Of a stretch of 64,000 nt of DNA, positions 12,063-25,400 are shown piece after piece; position 1 is the first letter of the stretch; each line of letters begins with the position of its first letter. A model generated the notes under the pieces. It searched no databases, was not told where the DNA came from, and worked only from the letters and a program-made list of their open reading frames with translations. The DNA comes from Mycteria americana. Its lineage: Eukaryota > Chordata > Aves > Ciconiiformes > Ciconiidae. The position numbers and the translations under genes were made by a program. The stretch lies in contig NC_134379.1 of the NCBI RefSeq assembly GCF_035582795.1, forward strand, positions 3,094,001 to 3,158,000, given 5' to 3'.

Positions 12063-15000
12063 CTAGAAGAATAAAACAGAGAAGTTAACCAAAAAGTTAA
12101 CAGGGAGAACAGCAATGTCAGAACTAAAAGCAACAACTTATACTGAGGCTCCGTCTCATGTGGTTTTTAGGCTAGTCACCTCATATTCAGCTAAACACAC
12201 TTTTAATATTAATTCTGTTACACTTCTGTAGCTCTTCCATTACCTATAAAATAGCCTTTCCATGGTCTTTTATTTAGTGAAACACAGGTACTTTTCATGA
12301 ACAGCAACATAAAAAACCTGTTAGAATCCTCCAATGAAGACAGCTTCTTGCTTGCTCACTGGTGCTATTTCCCCAGACTTCATCAAGGTAATGAAGATGA
12401 AATCTCCTCCAGACTAGGCTTTCATAGTCTTAAAGCCATCAAGAGGTTGTTGGAGCACCAAGTGTTTCATTGCCCCAGTCACGAGATGCACTTCCAGTAA
12501 GCCATCAAAACCTACTGCTTTGAAAAGACGTGACACAAAAAAACACCCCCTTCCATCAACTATACCTTAACTATCTTAACACTACAACTGTCGCTAGAAT
12601 GACCGTTGCAGTTTAGTACCCTGCTCTAACAATAGTATTTAAATCTTTCTTCCAATAGAAAGCAATAGAAATCAAGACTTCTATTCAGAAGTTACTGGAA
12701 GATCCACAGAGCAGCCACCAGGAACAACTCAGTCAACGGAAGGGCTGAAGCATTTACTTTTCACATGAAAAGTCTGTACACTGCAGCTTAACTTACTCAA
12801 CAGCATCTTAACAGTGATTCAGCACTGATATATGAGACATGAAGGAAGTAAGTCACTTTAGGACTAACAGCAACCACATTTAGTAAACAAGAATTACCAG
12901 CTCACTCGTTGCAATATATTACTTCACCTTGTGTCTAATACTAGAGAGCACAAGTTAAAATATGTATGCTGTACTGCTCTTCAAATATGGACTCTTCCTG
13001 TAAGCCCAAATCTATTCCTACAAGCACCAGTACTTTATCAGTATCACAAGACAGAAATCTGCATTAGGTATTAGAATTTAAAGCAGTCAGAACTTACAAA
13101 TTACTCTTACATAGAAGAATTATTTCTGTGTCTTTTAATTTTATTTCCTTATAGGTATCACACTGAGCATCTAACCATAAAGAGAAAGTATTAAGTCTAG
13201 CTGATGAGGAACTATTACTGTGCAAGACCAGAACAAAGTGATTTGTCACTGATCATGGTTTGGAGAGCAGACTTATTTGCTGAACTTGTTTTTTAAATAG
13301 AACTTTTTCAGAAGGAAAGATAAAGGAACAGAGATCAACTTCTATTAAGAAAAATGTTGTGCACATTTTAAATAGTATTTTCTGTGCTTGCATGTGAATT
13401 ACATTCTAAATAAACAATATTAAAACCAGGACGTGTACATGCAGTTATGTACTGCTTTTTCATTTTTCTCCAGTAAAGCCTTGACATTTTCTTTGTATGA
13501 GAATTTAGCCAAACAGCAATAGCAGACTTCAGAGGTCAGCAGAGCTTCAGAATTATTGTGGACAGATTCATTATTTTGTGTATTACCCACAAAGCACAGT
13601 GAATCACTAGTAAACCATGGTAGGACACCCACAGACCTTAACTGCAACACCTGTATCCCTTCCGCCTGGCTTTTGTTTGTTTTTAAACATATGAATTACA
13701 ACCAGACACAATTCTAAACAGCTCAAGCAACACTTTTAACTTTTTTTGACCTCCTAAGCTCTGTTTGTTTGGGTTTTTTTTCCCTTTGAAACTACAAATG
13801 CTTGCATAATGAATTTTAGCTTCTTTTGCAAGCCTACCAAAGAAGCCATGACACCTTGGGGTCCACAGACAAAAATCCACCAATCTACAGAATTAAAACA
13901 CTTTTAAATGTTTTAAAACTTCCACCATAACCATCAGGAAACATTTACACTCATAGATGACTAGAAAACAACAGTGAGAGATGATATGTGCAGCTGGAGT
14001 GACACTTGTCTTCTACCCTATCAGCAGTTCTGGAAAAAAACGCATGTCACTAACATTATCTCAAGTGGCTGACATCCTGTGAATCTACCCAACAAGTTAA
14101 AGTTTTAAACACGTCAAAACAATCCACTTTTAAACCATCATATAAAAAAATCATTATGGAGTGTACAAATTCTCATATTAATTAGGACTTCAGTTTTGAA
14201 GTATAAAAGTTGTTACAGCACAAAATCTACCACTGTATGACAACCTCCCACAAGTAGCAGAATTAGGATCATAAACCTACTAGATGCATCCAGTGAACAC
14301 TGTAGTATAATAAATTTATCTTTGAAAAAACACGGAATAATTCTAAACCAGATTTTTTAAAAAATAAATCAAAACTACATTTAAGTATGATTAGAATTTT
14401 GCCTCTTTGCAGACACATACAGCCTACAGTTAATTTTTTTTTTTTTTTTAAGTACTTTCCATCTTCTGCCTCTCTTAACACTGTAGTTTCATTGCTGGTT
14501 TAAACTGGGGCTAGCTGTTCCCCTGCCCCCAACGACTCATTCCCACCCACACTCCACCTCCTACATCTATGCAAAACAACCATTCATGTAGCAGGACTAT
14601 GAATGAAATCAGGGAATCAACCTGGATTTGAATTAACCATTTTTGTTACCAGGTTTCACTAACCCAGCTCAAAGTGGGTGACCTCAGGGTGAGAATAAGT
14701 AGCCAGGATTAAGCTGCCTGTGCAACTGGTACAAAATAACCACATAAATGATATTTCAAATATGACAAGAGAACTTTTATACACTACCATAACCATGCAG
14801 GACATTCTGTGTAATCAAGTGCGGTCTATTATCAGTTGTGCCCTTCAAAGGAGTCAGACAGCACAATGTTACAATGACGTGTAATAAGGAGGAAAGCAAC
14901 ACTCAACAGGCTGAAATCCCTTTGCAAAATGAGTGCCACGTCTCCCAAAATAAGACCGAAAAAAGTTACCGCTTCACTGATGCAGGTCTATATGCCAGGA

Positions 15001-17249
15001 AATTGTTAACCAAAGAACTGACAGCCATCAATATTTGTTACTCTAACTGTAAGCTAAGAAATCAGTAAAGTACTTCAAAAGAATTTGCGCTTTTTATGCT
15101 GATAAAGCAAAATGTAACAAAATTTGTTGCCAAAAGGTTTATTTACCTTAAAACAACTAGCTGAACACTGGAAACAGTCATAAGACAATAAAATCTTCCT
15201 GCATTGTTAAAAAGAACAGCTTTTGAGGTCATCTGCTGACCACTATTTGTTACTAATAAAAGAAAATTTAGCTTCCTTAGTAGTTTAATCACTTACAATA
15301 ATATTTCATAATAAATTACTTGCAAATCACAAAGTGACAGTAACCTGACACTTTTCAGAGACAGTTCTGAATAAAGATGGAAACAAACTGACAGCAGTTA
15401 GAGGAAACCTCTGTAAACAGGTGCAGTAAGATCACTGTGAGGCTTTGAACCTGTAGTTTTTCCTATTAAAATAAAGGCAGGAGAAATCAGCTGAAAATTC
15501 CCAAAGAATATATTATATACCTGCTAACAGCAATCACGGCACTGCAGCCAGAATCCTCAAGTTCAAGAAAAGGGTGGAAGAAGAGAGCTGAATACCAGAG
15601 CCCTGTGAATGAGTCACTGCTCCAACTATCTCAGGTGTGGTTACTTGAGATGGAAACCATCTCAAGTAAAAATTAAGCCAGGACTGGGAGTGACTAAACA
15701 AAACCAGCCATGGACCTGTCAAGGACACTGGATAGGATCTGGCTAAGCCACATAGTGCTGTAGTGGCAAAATGAAGAAAAGAAAATACCTAAGACAGACT
15801 AGCTACATTAAATTCACAACAGTAACTGCCCTTTATGCTTTGCGTATAACAAGGTGTGGAAAATCTACCACTACTGCCTTTCCAGCAATAGGAACCAGAC
15901 TAGCAGAATTCATTTGTAGAATGTGTTCTAGACCACCTCCAAATTAGTATTGGGCAACAAGGTAGTAAAAAACTCTTAATTTTTGTTCGCCTCTCTACTA
16001 TCACAGTTATTACCAGACATAACGCTGAAGCAGATAGATTCCCTGAAGACACTTACCTCAATATAGTTTTGTGTGTTACCTGCGGTAACTCCTCTCCTTG
16101 TCCACCCATCAAGCTATCACTTTCGTTGCTATCCACTTAGGACTATTAAAAGATGTCTGAAGGCAAGTAAATGTAAATGAGGCTGATAACATAGAAGGAT
16201 ATAATTCTACGGAAAACATTATGTAGAACCTGCAGTTTCATTCTACTATAAGGCATAGCGCTACCTAAATACATTAACTTCCCATAATGTGTTCAGGTCA
16301 TCCTCTTCTATTACTAAAGTTTAATCCATTTACAAATGCTCAAAGGGCTAAATTATTAAAACTAAATTTGTGCTCTATTTGGACACAATGATTGTATATG
16401 CTTCATGGACAATGTCATGGCAGAGATTTGAATTCCACACTTTCTACTTCTAATCATTCTGATTTCACAAGATGCCTTCAAGGCTACACTGCATATGTAA
16501 GCAATTTACCTTTATATTACATTGGAATCATTACTTCTTTTAAAATATGCAGTTAGCTCTGCTGAACACTATAGTTTAAGTCTTAATATACCTATTTTTG
16601 ATCAAAAAACCCCACAAAGAGCACAAAAAAGAAGGGAACTCTCACATTTCAGATTAACAGGACTTCCAAGATAAAAAAAAAAGTATATCTATGAACAAAT
16701 GAGAAATCACTGGTTTTCTTTCACAAATTTTGATAAAATATGATCTTTTCTTTACACTTTATTCTCCATCACTCGAATTTAACCTTTCTGTGTTTTTAGA
16801 CTTTTCAAGAACAGCTATTTTATAAATTACCTTTAATAAAGCTGTCTCCTCTCTTCATCCATCTGAAAACGTATTTTAATTCATACCCATTTCTGAGTTT
16901 CTCCACTCCCTTCTGTTGAACTTTGTATACCTCGGTTATGATATCAGTTGAATGTGAAATATTTATATATTATTTCGATATAACACATTGACTGTTCATG
17001 ATATAAACACAAAAAAGGAATTCTATGGATAACATCCAATATACTGGTATTTAATATACGTAATTACAACCATCGGCAGCTGGCATTACTTTGAGTTTAG
17101 CTGCTTAATCATTCTTTGGGAAGAGCTTATAAACACCGAATAGTTATATAACAATATATAACAGAGATTAGTTTGCATTTCTAAGGAAGGAGCTCCGCAA
17201 TTTTTCATATTAATGTGCTACTTGGAAAACTTCTTCTAATAAGATGCAC

Positions 17250-17267
17250 CATCATCATCATCATCAT
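17250..17267. repeat. (CAT)6 microsatellite
   Basis: Six perfect CAT units occur within USP32 intron 2. Confidence 0.9.
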
Positions 17268-18117
17268 AGTATTTCTCAAAATTACTAAACATTGTTGCAG
17301 CTTTACTTAAAATAGCCACACCTACACATAGCAAATCATAGCAATTTACATTTCAGAATGTAAAATTTAGTGTAATTATATGGTACCTAGTCGTATTTTT
17401 TTTCATAAAATTTAAGTGTGACATGTTATGTTTCATGGATAACTGGAAAGTATAACAATATGGTTCCTTTTCTGTTAAAAAAGTCTCAGTCTATACAAAC
17501 AGTTCCCTTCAGGTCCAAATCCCTGGCCCTGTGCCCATATGTTCTAGTAAGCCTGCAGGAAGAGCAGGAGAGGATGCTCAAGGCATTCTTTCGGCTCCTT
17601 TCTCTAGAGAGTATAAAATGTCCTGGATTCTTTCCTGATTTTATCCTTATGAACCCTCTTCTCTCTCAGTCCTTGAGAAGTCTGTGTTCTTGTTCTTTCG
17701 ACAACCCCCTCACCATGTCCTTCATGTCTCTGTTAGCATCAGCCCTTTTCTCTTTGCATTACTTGGACTGCAGCTTGTTAACCAATTAGTCACATTTGGA
17801 GAAAAAGATGTACTGACACTTAACTACCTAGTATCACAGAACGCTGTGTATAAACCGTCTCACAGTCGTAATATATGTAGGTATATATAAAAGGTATAAT
17901 CTCCTTAGTCATTGAAATGACTGCATGGGCCAAAGTTAGGAGGTCCTTTCTCAACATTCTTTCCCTCCTCCGTCTAAAATACAAAACTACTAAAAATGCT
18001 TTCTTGAAATATTATCAGCATTCCGTCCTTTCACCTCCTCTGAACAATACTTTTTCTATCAAGGTGCCCACACTGCATACGGTAATTGCATTATTTCCTT
18101 AGATTTAAAAATAAATG

Positions 18118-18387
18118 CTGTGTTCATACATCTCACCACTTGACCAGCTTTCCTGCAGTTAAAACAACGCAGACACAGCACATCTCTTAATTTCATTTTA
18201 TTAATATCTTCAACTCCATTTTTCTAAGAGATCCTTTCAGAACATTACTGTCCTGTGTTCATACATCTCACCACTTGACCAGCTTTCCTGCGGTTAAAAC
18301 AACGCAGACACAGCACATCTCTTAATTTCATTTTATTAATATCTTCAACACCATTTTTCTAAGAGATCCTTTCAGAACATTACTGTC
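18118..18387. repeat. Tandem duplication, 2 x 135 bp, two mismatches seen
   Basis: The 135-bp unit at 18118-18252 is repeated immediately at 18253-18387. By eye the copies differ at two positions (CCTGCAGTT versus CCTGCGGTT, and TTCAACTCC versus TTCAACACC), so the duplication is recent or subject to gene conversion. The unit contains no exon. It lies in USP32 intron 2. Confidence 0.95.
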
Positions 18388-20298
18388 CTGAACATTTAAA
18401 AAATGTTTTGTGTGCATGACAATCATGCAAATTGTTTGACCAAAGTTCCACTGGCTTCCGTTCTCTGTTTTATATCCCTGCAGTAAAACTCTGTGTTTTT
18501 AATTTAATGAATTCCTGAAGGCCTATCACTACTCAGATATGAAAAACTATCATTCAAAACATGCAGAGCAGACAGTCCAGCAATCTGAGGTTCAAAATGT
18601 TCAATTTTAATGATTGAAAGGCTGAAAACTCAGAACAAGGCTTTAAGCTGCCTAATGACTTTTGCCTGCCTTTCCACATCCTGAAGCCAGGAATTACAAC
18701 GCATCCCTTTACCGTATGAGCAGAATCAAATCCAAATTTTGTCCAAATTTACACTATTCAAGCTCAAAGATATGACTACTGCATTGCCTGAATATGAATG
18801 CTAGAAGTACAGAGTCATCTGTACTACAATTTTGAGATGTCAATGTGCCAGTTTTGGTGATATGACATAAAAAAAAATTACGATTCTTCCATTAATTTTA
18901 TTTCACCAACTGCAAACCAAGAATGGCAGTATAACCGTAATGAGTGTTAAAAGAGATAATCATCACCAAAACTGTGTCTTTAAGGACAGATTTTTAAAAA
19001 ATAAAGAAGGTAGCCAGCATACATTTGAAAACCCGGAGTCTCTATTTCTGACCAAGAGTTTACTTCATCCAAATCAGTAATCTAATCCTTAATCCGGGCA
19101 TAAAAGGAATAAAAAAGTCCAAGTTAACTCATAATGTAAAATTCTCAACATTTTATATGATTTCAAACCAATCGTATACAGTGTAGGATACATTTTTTGC
19201 TTAACCTTATGGGCTACGAGCAGTCAAAGTATCCAGACAACATATACAGAAATTAATACTGAAGACATGCTTTAAGCTATGGGCAAATCATACACTTTCT
19301 TTTAATGTGATAGTGCTCACACACATTGCGATTTTTCCTGTCAAGCGTTTGAATACCCACATAAAAATTAAACTGTTAACTATATTACAGAAGCAAGTAA
19401 TATTATCCTCTTTGTCAACACTTAGGAAAAACAGAAAAAAGAAGAGAGAAAAGATTAAGCTTAGGAAAAAAAGTAACTCTACCACAGTGTTAAACCTTTT
19501 GCAATGCACGCTTCACTACTCACATTACCTAAATAAAACTGGAAGACTTGTACGCTGCCTGTGAGGTCAATACACTGAAGATACCAGAAACAGAAGCTGT
19601 GATTAGAAATGACATGGAGCAAGATATCATTTCAAAGGTCTGGCTAATCTTTTCCTTCTCTACCAACCGTATTTTAATTTCTCTCTCAAGAGAGGGGCAA
19701 CACTATGAAAGAAAATAATGGTTTAAACATGAATGTGTGCAGGATGGTATTACTATTTTTTTAGATATATACACACACACAATATTTATATCCATGTAGC
19801 ATATTTTGATTCTGGCTATTTTTCAGTTCATTTATACATTTATTATAGAGAAAAATATTTTTAAGAGCTTGTAAAGATTAATCTGCACTTTCGAAAACAA
19901 AGTAAAAGCCAACAAAATCTCAGAGAAACCAACAGCAAGCTCATCTCCAGGGTAAATAAAATCCTCTGTTATAATGGCTACATATAGTGTTAAAACTTCT
20001 CAACCTTTTACTTCCCCAAATCTACATCTGGATATTCAGGTTTGCTTCCAAGTCATCTACCGTCTATTAGTTGTGTTGGAATCAGTAGCTCAGTCAAGCA
20101 CACATCAGTGACAACACATGATCCAAGTATGGAACATTATCTTCAGACAGAGAATGTACATTGTGGTATTGTACAAAAAATGGAAAGAAATTAAATTAGC
20201 TCATGTATCTGTATAGGCATATTTGTGTGTACACATCTATAGGTGTACATTATCAACTGCATATGCCTCCCCAGAAAAACAGCAAGTGCATAGATTAC

Positions 20299-20426
20299 CT
20301 CAGCAACTTTTGGAGGGACTCCATCACCAAGAACTTCCCTGATGAAGCACTGTTGAGTCATATAGTATGAGAGTCCACAAGTTCTCTTGAAAGCATCTTT
20401 CAGTCGCTTTAGCTCTATGTCTGTAA
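20299..20426 (-). CDS. USP32: USP32 coding exon 2 (residues 20-62)
   Basis: This 128-bp exon lies between an ACAG acceptor (20430-20427) and a GAG|GTAATC donor (20299|20298). It completes Val20 and adds 42 whole codons. Recognisable stretches are ELKRLKDAFKRTCGLSYYM and CFIREVLGDGVPPKVAE, which match my memory of human USP32 almost residue for residue. The region is a helical EF-hand-like N-terminal module with no catalytic residues. It enters in phase 1 and leaves in phase 0, consistent with both neighbours. About 23 kb of intron separates it from exon 1. Confidence 0.95.
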
Positions 20427-21819
20427 CTGTGTTGAGTGAGAAGAGAGGAGAAAGAAGATTTGGTCAATAAAGGTGTTGTAGAAATGTAATAGCTTAAGGA
20501 CTCTCAAAACCCTATACACCTTACATTTACCTTTACAATAAAAAGATAGGAAGACATTAAATGCACGATTTCACCTAAATAGTGGGAAAAATCTGACTAC
20601 TAGAAAATGAGATCTAATAATCTAATCTTCCCCAAAAAAGTGAAGTAGACCTGAAGTTACCATCAATGATTACAACAGTTCACTGCCTAAGTTTTCTCTA
20701 ACTACAATAGCATATTATTATAATTTGTTCTAAATTAAGCACCATTACTGTCACACAAAAGGAAAAGAAGCTAGCTTTATGATCAATTTTATATTTCTGT
20801 GGCTTACATGCAATGATCCGTAACCAACAGTGGTGAATACTATTAAGGGCAGCTCCAGCAGCATGCTTCAAGCAGTTTCTAGCAACCAGTCTACTTTTCC
20901 ATATTAAAAAAACCAAAATTAATCACAACTTACATGCTCATAAGACAGTACAGTGAAGCATGAATTTAACAGGAATACTACAGTTAAACTTTGGAATAAA
21001 TGTAATTCTTCACCTAAGATTTTCTTGCACAATCAAAATCTGATTGCCAGCTAAAACCTGTTCAAACTTGTTCACAATCTATAAATGTGAAGTTTGATGA
21101 CATCCCATTTATACTTGCACATGAGCTTCCTGAAAAGCAGTCCCTGCTTTCAGATTTTACAAGCATAAAGCAACTTTCTAACAAAGTGTTTAAGAAGTGA
21201 AGTATCTTGCTGAACAAAACAAGTCTTTTGTCAAAAATCAAGTTGCAGAGAAAAACACACCGTGACCTGGATCCCATGGAAGTTAACACGTAGTGCAGAA
21301 AGAGCTATTTACCATCTAGAAGCCAAAAGAAATGATGCTGTACATGATAGCTATTTCACTGTATTTATAGTAAGGCATTTTCCTTCCCCTGATATAACAA
21401 GTCAGACAGAAACAACACTGCCATGGCCAAAAGCTTGTCAAGCTTTTTGTCAGCCAAAATAAAACAGAACACTTGAGAGCTTAATGCAGCACTCTCTTTA
21501 AAACTTCTACATTTCAATTACTTCATTCATCAAAAGAAAAATCACTCCTTAAAAGTAAATCATGTTAAAACATTCCTCCCTAATTTTAATCCTAGTCAAC
21601 ACTGAAACAGACTAGTGACTTCAGTTAACAATTGTGGGTAAAAACAGAAATTGGATTATGTTTCTTTTCAAATGTTATTACAGATTCTGGGTACTTTTGA
21701 CCAGAAAAAAAAAAAAAAGAAAGGATCTAAGAAATAAACCTAAAGTGTGACCCACACAGCACTGGTGCTATCAATTGACATGGATCTGGCGAAAGATATA
21801 CTCAAGTTATCATCATCAC

Positions 21820-22418
21820 TGTGCTGGTTTTGGTTGGGATAGAGTTAATTTTCTTCATACTAGCTGGTATGGGGCTGTGTTTTGGATTTGTGCTGGAAAC
21901 AGTGTTGATCACACAGGGATGTTTTCGTTACTGCTGAGCAGTGCTTACACACAGTCAAGGCCTTTTCTGCCTCTCACCCCCCCCACCAGTGAGGAGGCTG
22001 GGGGGCACAAGGAGCTGGGAGGGGACACAGCTGGGACAGCTGACCCCAACCGACCAAAGGGCTATTCCACACCATATGGTGTCAGGCTCAGCATAGAAAG
22101 CTGGGGAAGAAGGAGGAAGGGGGGGGGGGGGGGGGGACACGACACACGTTTGGAGTGATGGCGTTTGTCCTCCCAAGTCACCGTGATGGAGCCCTGCTTT
22201 CCTGGACATGGCTGAACACCTGCCTGCCCACGGGAAGGAGTGAAGGAATTCCTTGCTTTGCTTTGCTTGTGCGCGGCTTTTGCTTTCCCTATTAAACTGT
22301 CTTTATCTCAACCCAGGAGTTTTCCCTCTTTTAGTCTTCCAATTCTCTCCCCCATCCCACCAGGGGGAGCGAGCAAGTGGCTGCGTGGGGCTGAGTTGCT
22401 GGCTGGGGTTAAACCACA
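21820..22418 (+). mobile_element. Endogenous retrovirus-type solo LTR, copy 2
   Basis: This is the same family as the copy at 6028-6612, starting TGTGCTGGTTTTGGTTGGGA and ending in AAACCACA. It includes a G18 run (22119-22136), a CATAGAAA box and an ATTAAA signal. It retains a C/G-rich stretch near 21976-22010 that is altered in copy 1. CATCA occurs at 21814-21818 and again at 22420-22424, one base outside the TG/CA ends on each side, a plausible 5-bp target duplication. It lies in USP32 intron 1 opposite to the direction of transcription, the orientation usually tolerated in introns. Confidence 0.85.
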
Positions 22419-25400
22419 ACATCATATATCTTATTTTAATAAAACAAGCATACTTTGATTATATGGCAGAAGAATGTTGGTATAATACTGTTACCTGCCT
22501 TATATGGTGTTTACATTTCACTCTCTCCTATTAACATCTGTCCATAGAGTAATTTTGTTTCTTTCTGTCTTTACATGTGATACTTTAATGAATGCTCAAA
22601 CACTGTTAGGCACACCAGTTAGTTTTCTTCCAAGATTTTCCCTAGCTAACTGGAAACAGACTCTCAGATACAATATTTACAACCTGAAGTGACATTCTCC
22701 ACACTCCCCAGCTCTTCTGAATTACAGAAACAGGAAGCAAAATAAAGATTCTGCAAAGAAAGCGACCCTCATGCCGCAGCCTTTCCTCCAAACATGTGCA
22801 AAAAATTAACAGAAGTGCTTCACATCGGAGGGATGCTTCACCTCGTCTCCTCCACACCTCTTATGCACAACGTAACTACAGCAAATTTTCAGCCAAAAGG
22901 GACAACTCCCCGCCACGTGTTTAATGAGTAAAAGCTTGGGATTGCTAAGGGGACATAAAAAGGGGAAGCTACTGGCTTCGTTATTTTGGCACGGTAAAGC
23001 TAACAACCTAGATCCGAGACAAAATCTAGCAACGGTTCTTTGATGCAAATATTCTAATTTATTGTAATTTTTTTATATGCATGCGCAGACACACATTTTT
23101 AATAAAAATAGACTCTGCATTCTGTTTTTTTCTCCCCCCTATTAATTTTTTTTAACTCCTCACCAGTTAATCCAATCTGGTTTGTGGTCATTTGGCAAAA
23201 AAGTTTATATACAAACAAAGCATTAACTGACCAGATGCTTACAGCTTTACATATATTATAATGGATTTTCAAGTAATGTAATTATTGCTTACTGCAAAAA
23301 TAAGGTTGAAACACATACAACATATATAGCCATTTAATATAGCTTTGTGTCATTATCGATGTTTTCAGGTTTAGTTTCCTGGCTGCACAGAAAATTCAAA
23401 TAATTTTCATAAGAAATTATGAGGGAAATATTTTTTTTCCCAGCATTCATTTACAACCACTGATTTTGTGTCCCTTGTTCCAGTTCGTTAAAGTTTCTCC
23501 CCAGCATGGCAGCATGGTGGGGAGGAGGGAAGGAGGGTCCGTACAAACTCAGTTGCACGCCGGCACAGCGCTGCGTTCCTGATACACCGACTGTCCCCAC
23601 AATTTCTGGGCAGAGCAGTTTCACACAACTCTAGTTACCTTCCAGCTGCTGTCACTGCTGAGCCCACTTACTGCAAAAGCACTTCTCAATAGGAACACAA
23701 GTACAAGCTTGCTGAGTTATACTGGTGCACTGTTTTCTTGCTAGGATTAATTAAAAGAAATACAACAGCCCATGGCCATGTAAAACTTCCAATTACTGTT
23801 TTAATAGAAAATTTTATTAATCCAATAAATATGAACTGACTACAAGTAATAGGCTAGAATATAAAGTTATTTTAGTCAGTCAAATACTTTCATAATCGTA
23901 AAATTTACTGGCCATTCCTTTATGAGATTTACCTGTATTAACAGAAATTAAAGCAATTTGTAATCTGACAACCTTAACTGCAGACCATATTAGTACTCCA
24001 GAGATATTTAATGTATCACCTTACATCCCTAAGTGCACGAAATAAGTTACATGTTTCTAAGAGTCACTGAAACACAACCACCTCTCTGGTGACAGAAATG
24101 CTTAGAGCAGTATTTCTTGTGCTAAACTCTGATGTAACAAAGAGCAGTAAATTAATTTAACCTTGCTAGAGTTGCTGTTTTGCAGTTTCCCAGGACAGAG
24201 AAGGCCTCTACTCAAAGCAAATAGGTCTCACTGTATCATGAGCAAAGACAACAAGCACAGCGATGAAACTTTGGCCAACTACATCTTAGAGCACCTACGA
24301 CTGCCAAGAGTGTATACAGGCAGTGTTCAGGAATAGGAAAATCCCATACATACATATCTACCGTGAAACACAGAAGTGACTGGGGTCCTACTGAAGGATG
24401 GGTTGGCAAGGAGAAGATTGGGAAGAAAACTAGTCAACCAATACTACTAACACCTTCAAAAAGAACTGTCAGTGTATCATTTAATAGTAGATGATAAGTT
24501 GGTACTGCTTGCCATGTTACATTTCAAAATCAAGTTATTAGTGCTAGAGACCACGTAATATTATTGTTTGCAAGCAGAAACTACAAAACAGGTCATGGAA
24601 TTACAGGAAAGGTAATTACTTCCATTCCTTCCCCAGGACACATTAAAATGACAGATGCTGGCCATTTAAAATCAGCTGCAAAGCTTTGTAAAAATAAGTT
24701 TCTCATACATTTAGATCCAGGCACATGAAAGTACTACTGAAATCAGCAGAATATAAATCAAAGATATTATCAATGTTTTCTATGAGTCTGGAAGACAAAT
24801 AAAATATTTGAATACAAAATCCCAACACCAAAGTACCAATTATTCAACATAGAGATAGACCATGATGGCACGTTGAGAGGAAATAAAACTAAGTCATAAA
24901 TTATGAAAGTAACATTTCCAGAAACAATACATCTATTACTATAATAATATTAAAAATTAGAACACTTACACACCCACAAGCTACCTTTTTTCTCTCAATT
25001 CCATAAGTCCTATGCAGCAAGCATCATAGACCATGGAGATATTTTTAATCCCACCTTTAGACGTAAATGTAGTTAACAACCCTGTTTCCTATGCTGACTT
25101 AAATTCCTTCATTAAGTATATTCACTTATTCCAAAGGCACAGTCTTACCAAACACTTTCAGGAAGACAGCTGTCTACAAACACCTAAGAAAAGACCATTC
25201 ACAAGCTGCTTTCATTAGACAGACACTACAGGGATACACTGTTGCTGCATTCATAAGCTGACAGTGAAAAATAGAACACGTAAGACTTCCCAAAATAAGT
25301 TTATGGTAGCGAACACAGCAAACACCATCCACATTGCTCCTACCAATAGCAGGCAGCACAACCTCAATATTATGGCAGAGAAAGCAATGCAACTGGAACT

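Larger units (their letters stand above)
12063..20298 (-). other. USP32: USP32 intron 2
   Basis: This 8.2-kb intron has a GTAATC donor (from 20298) and a TTCTAG acceptor (ending 12063). Its contents are a (CAT)6 microsatellite at 17250-17267, the 135-bp tandem duplication at 18118-18387, and a short AC/AT microsatellite near 19764-19783. Frames of 60-120 codons occur but none resembles a known protein. Confidence 0.8.

Noticed and set aside
17418..17789. 123-codon plus-strand frame in USP32 intron 2
   Set aside because: Hydrophobic Ser/Leu/Phe-rich chance translation; considered as a possible old repeat but no match could be justified.
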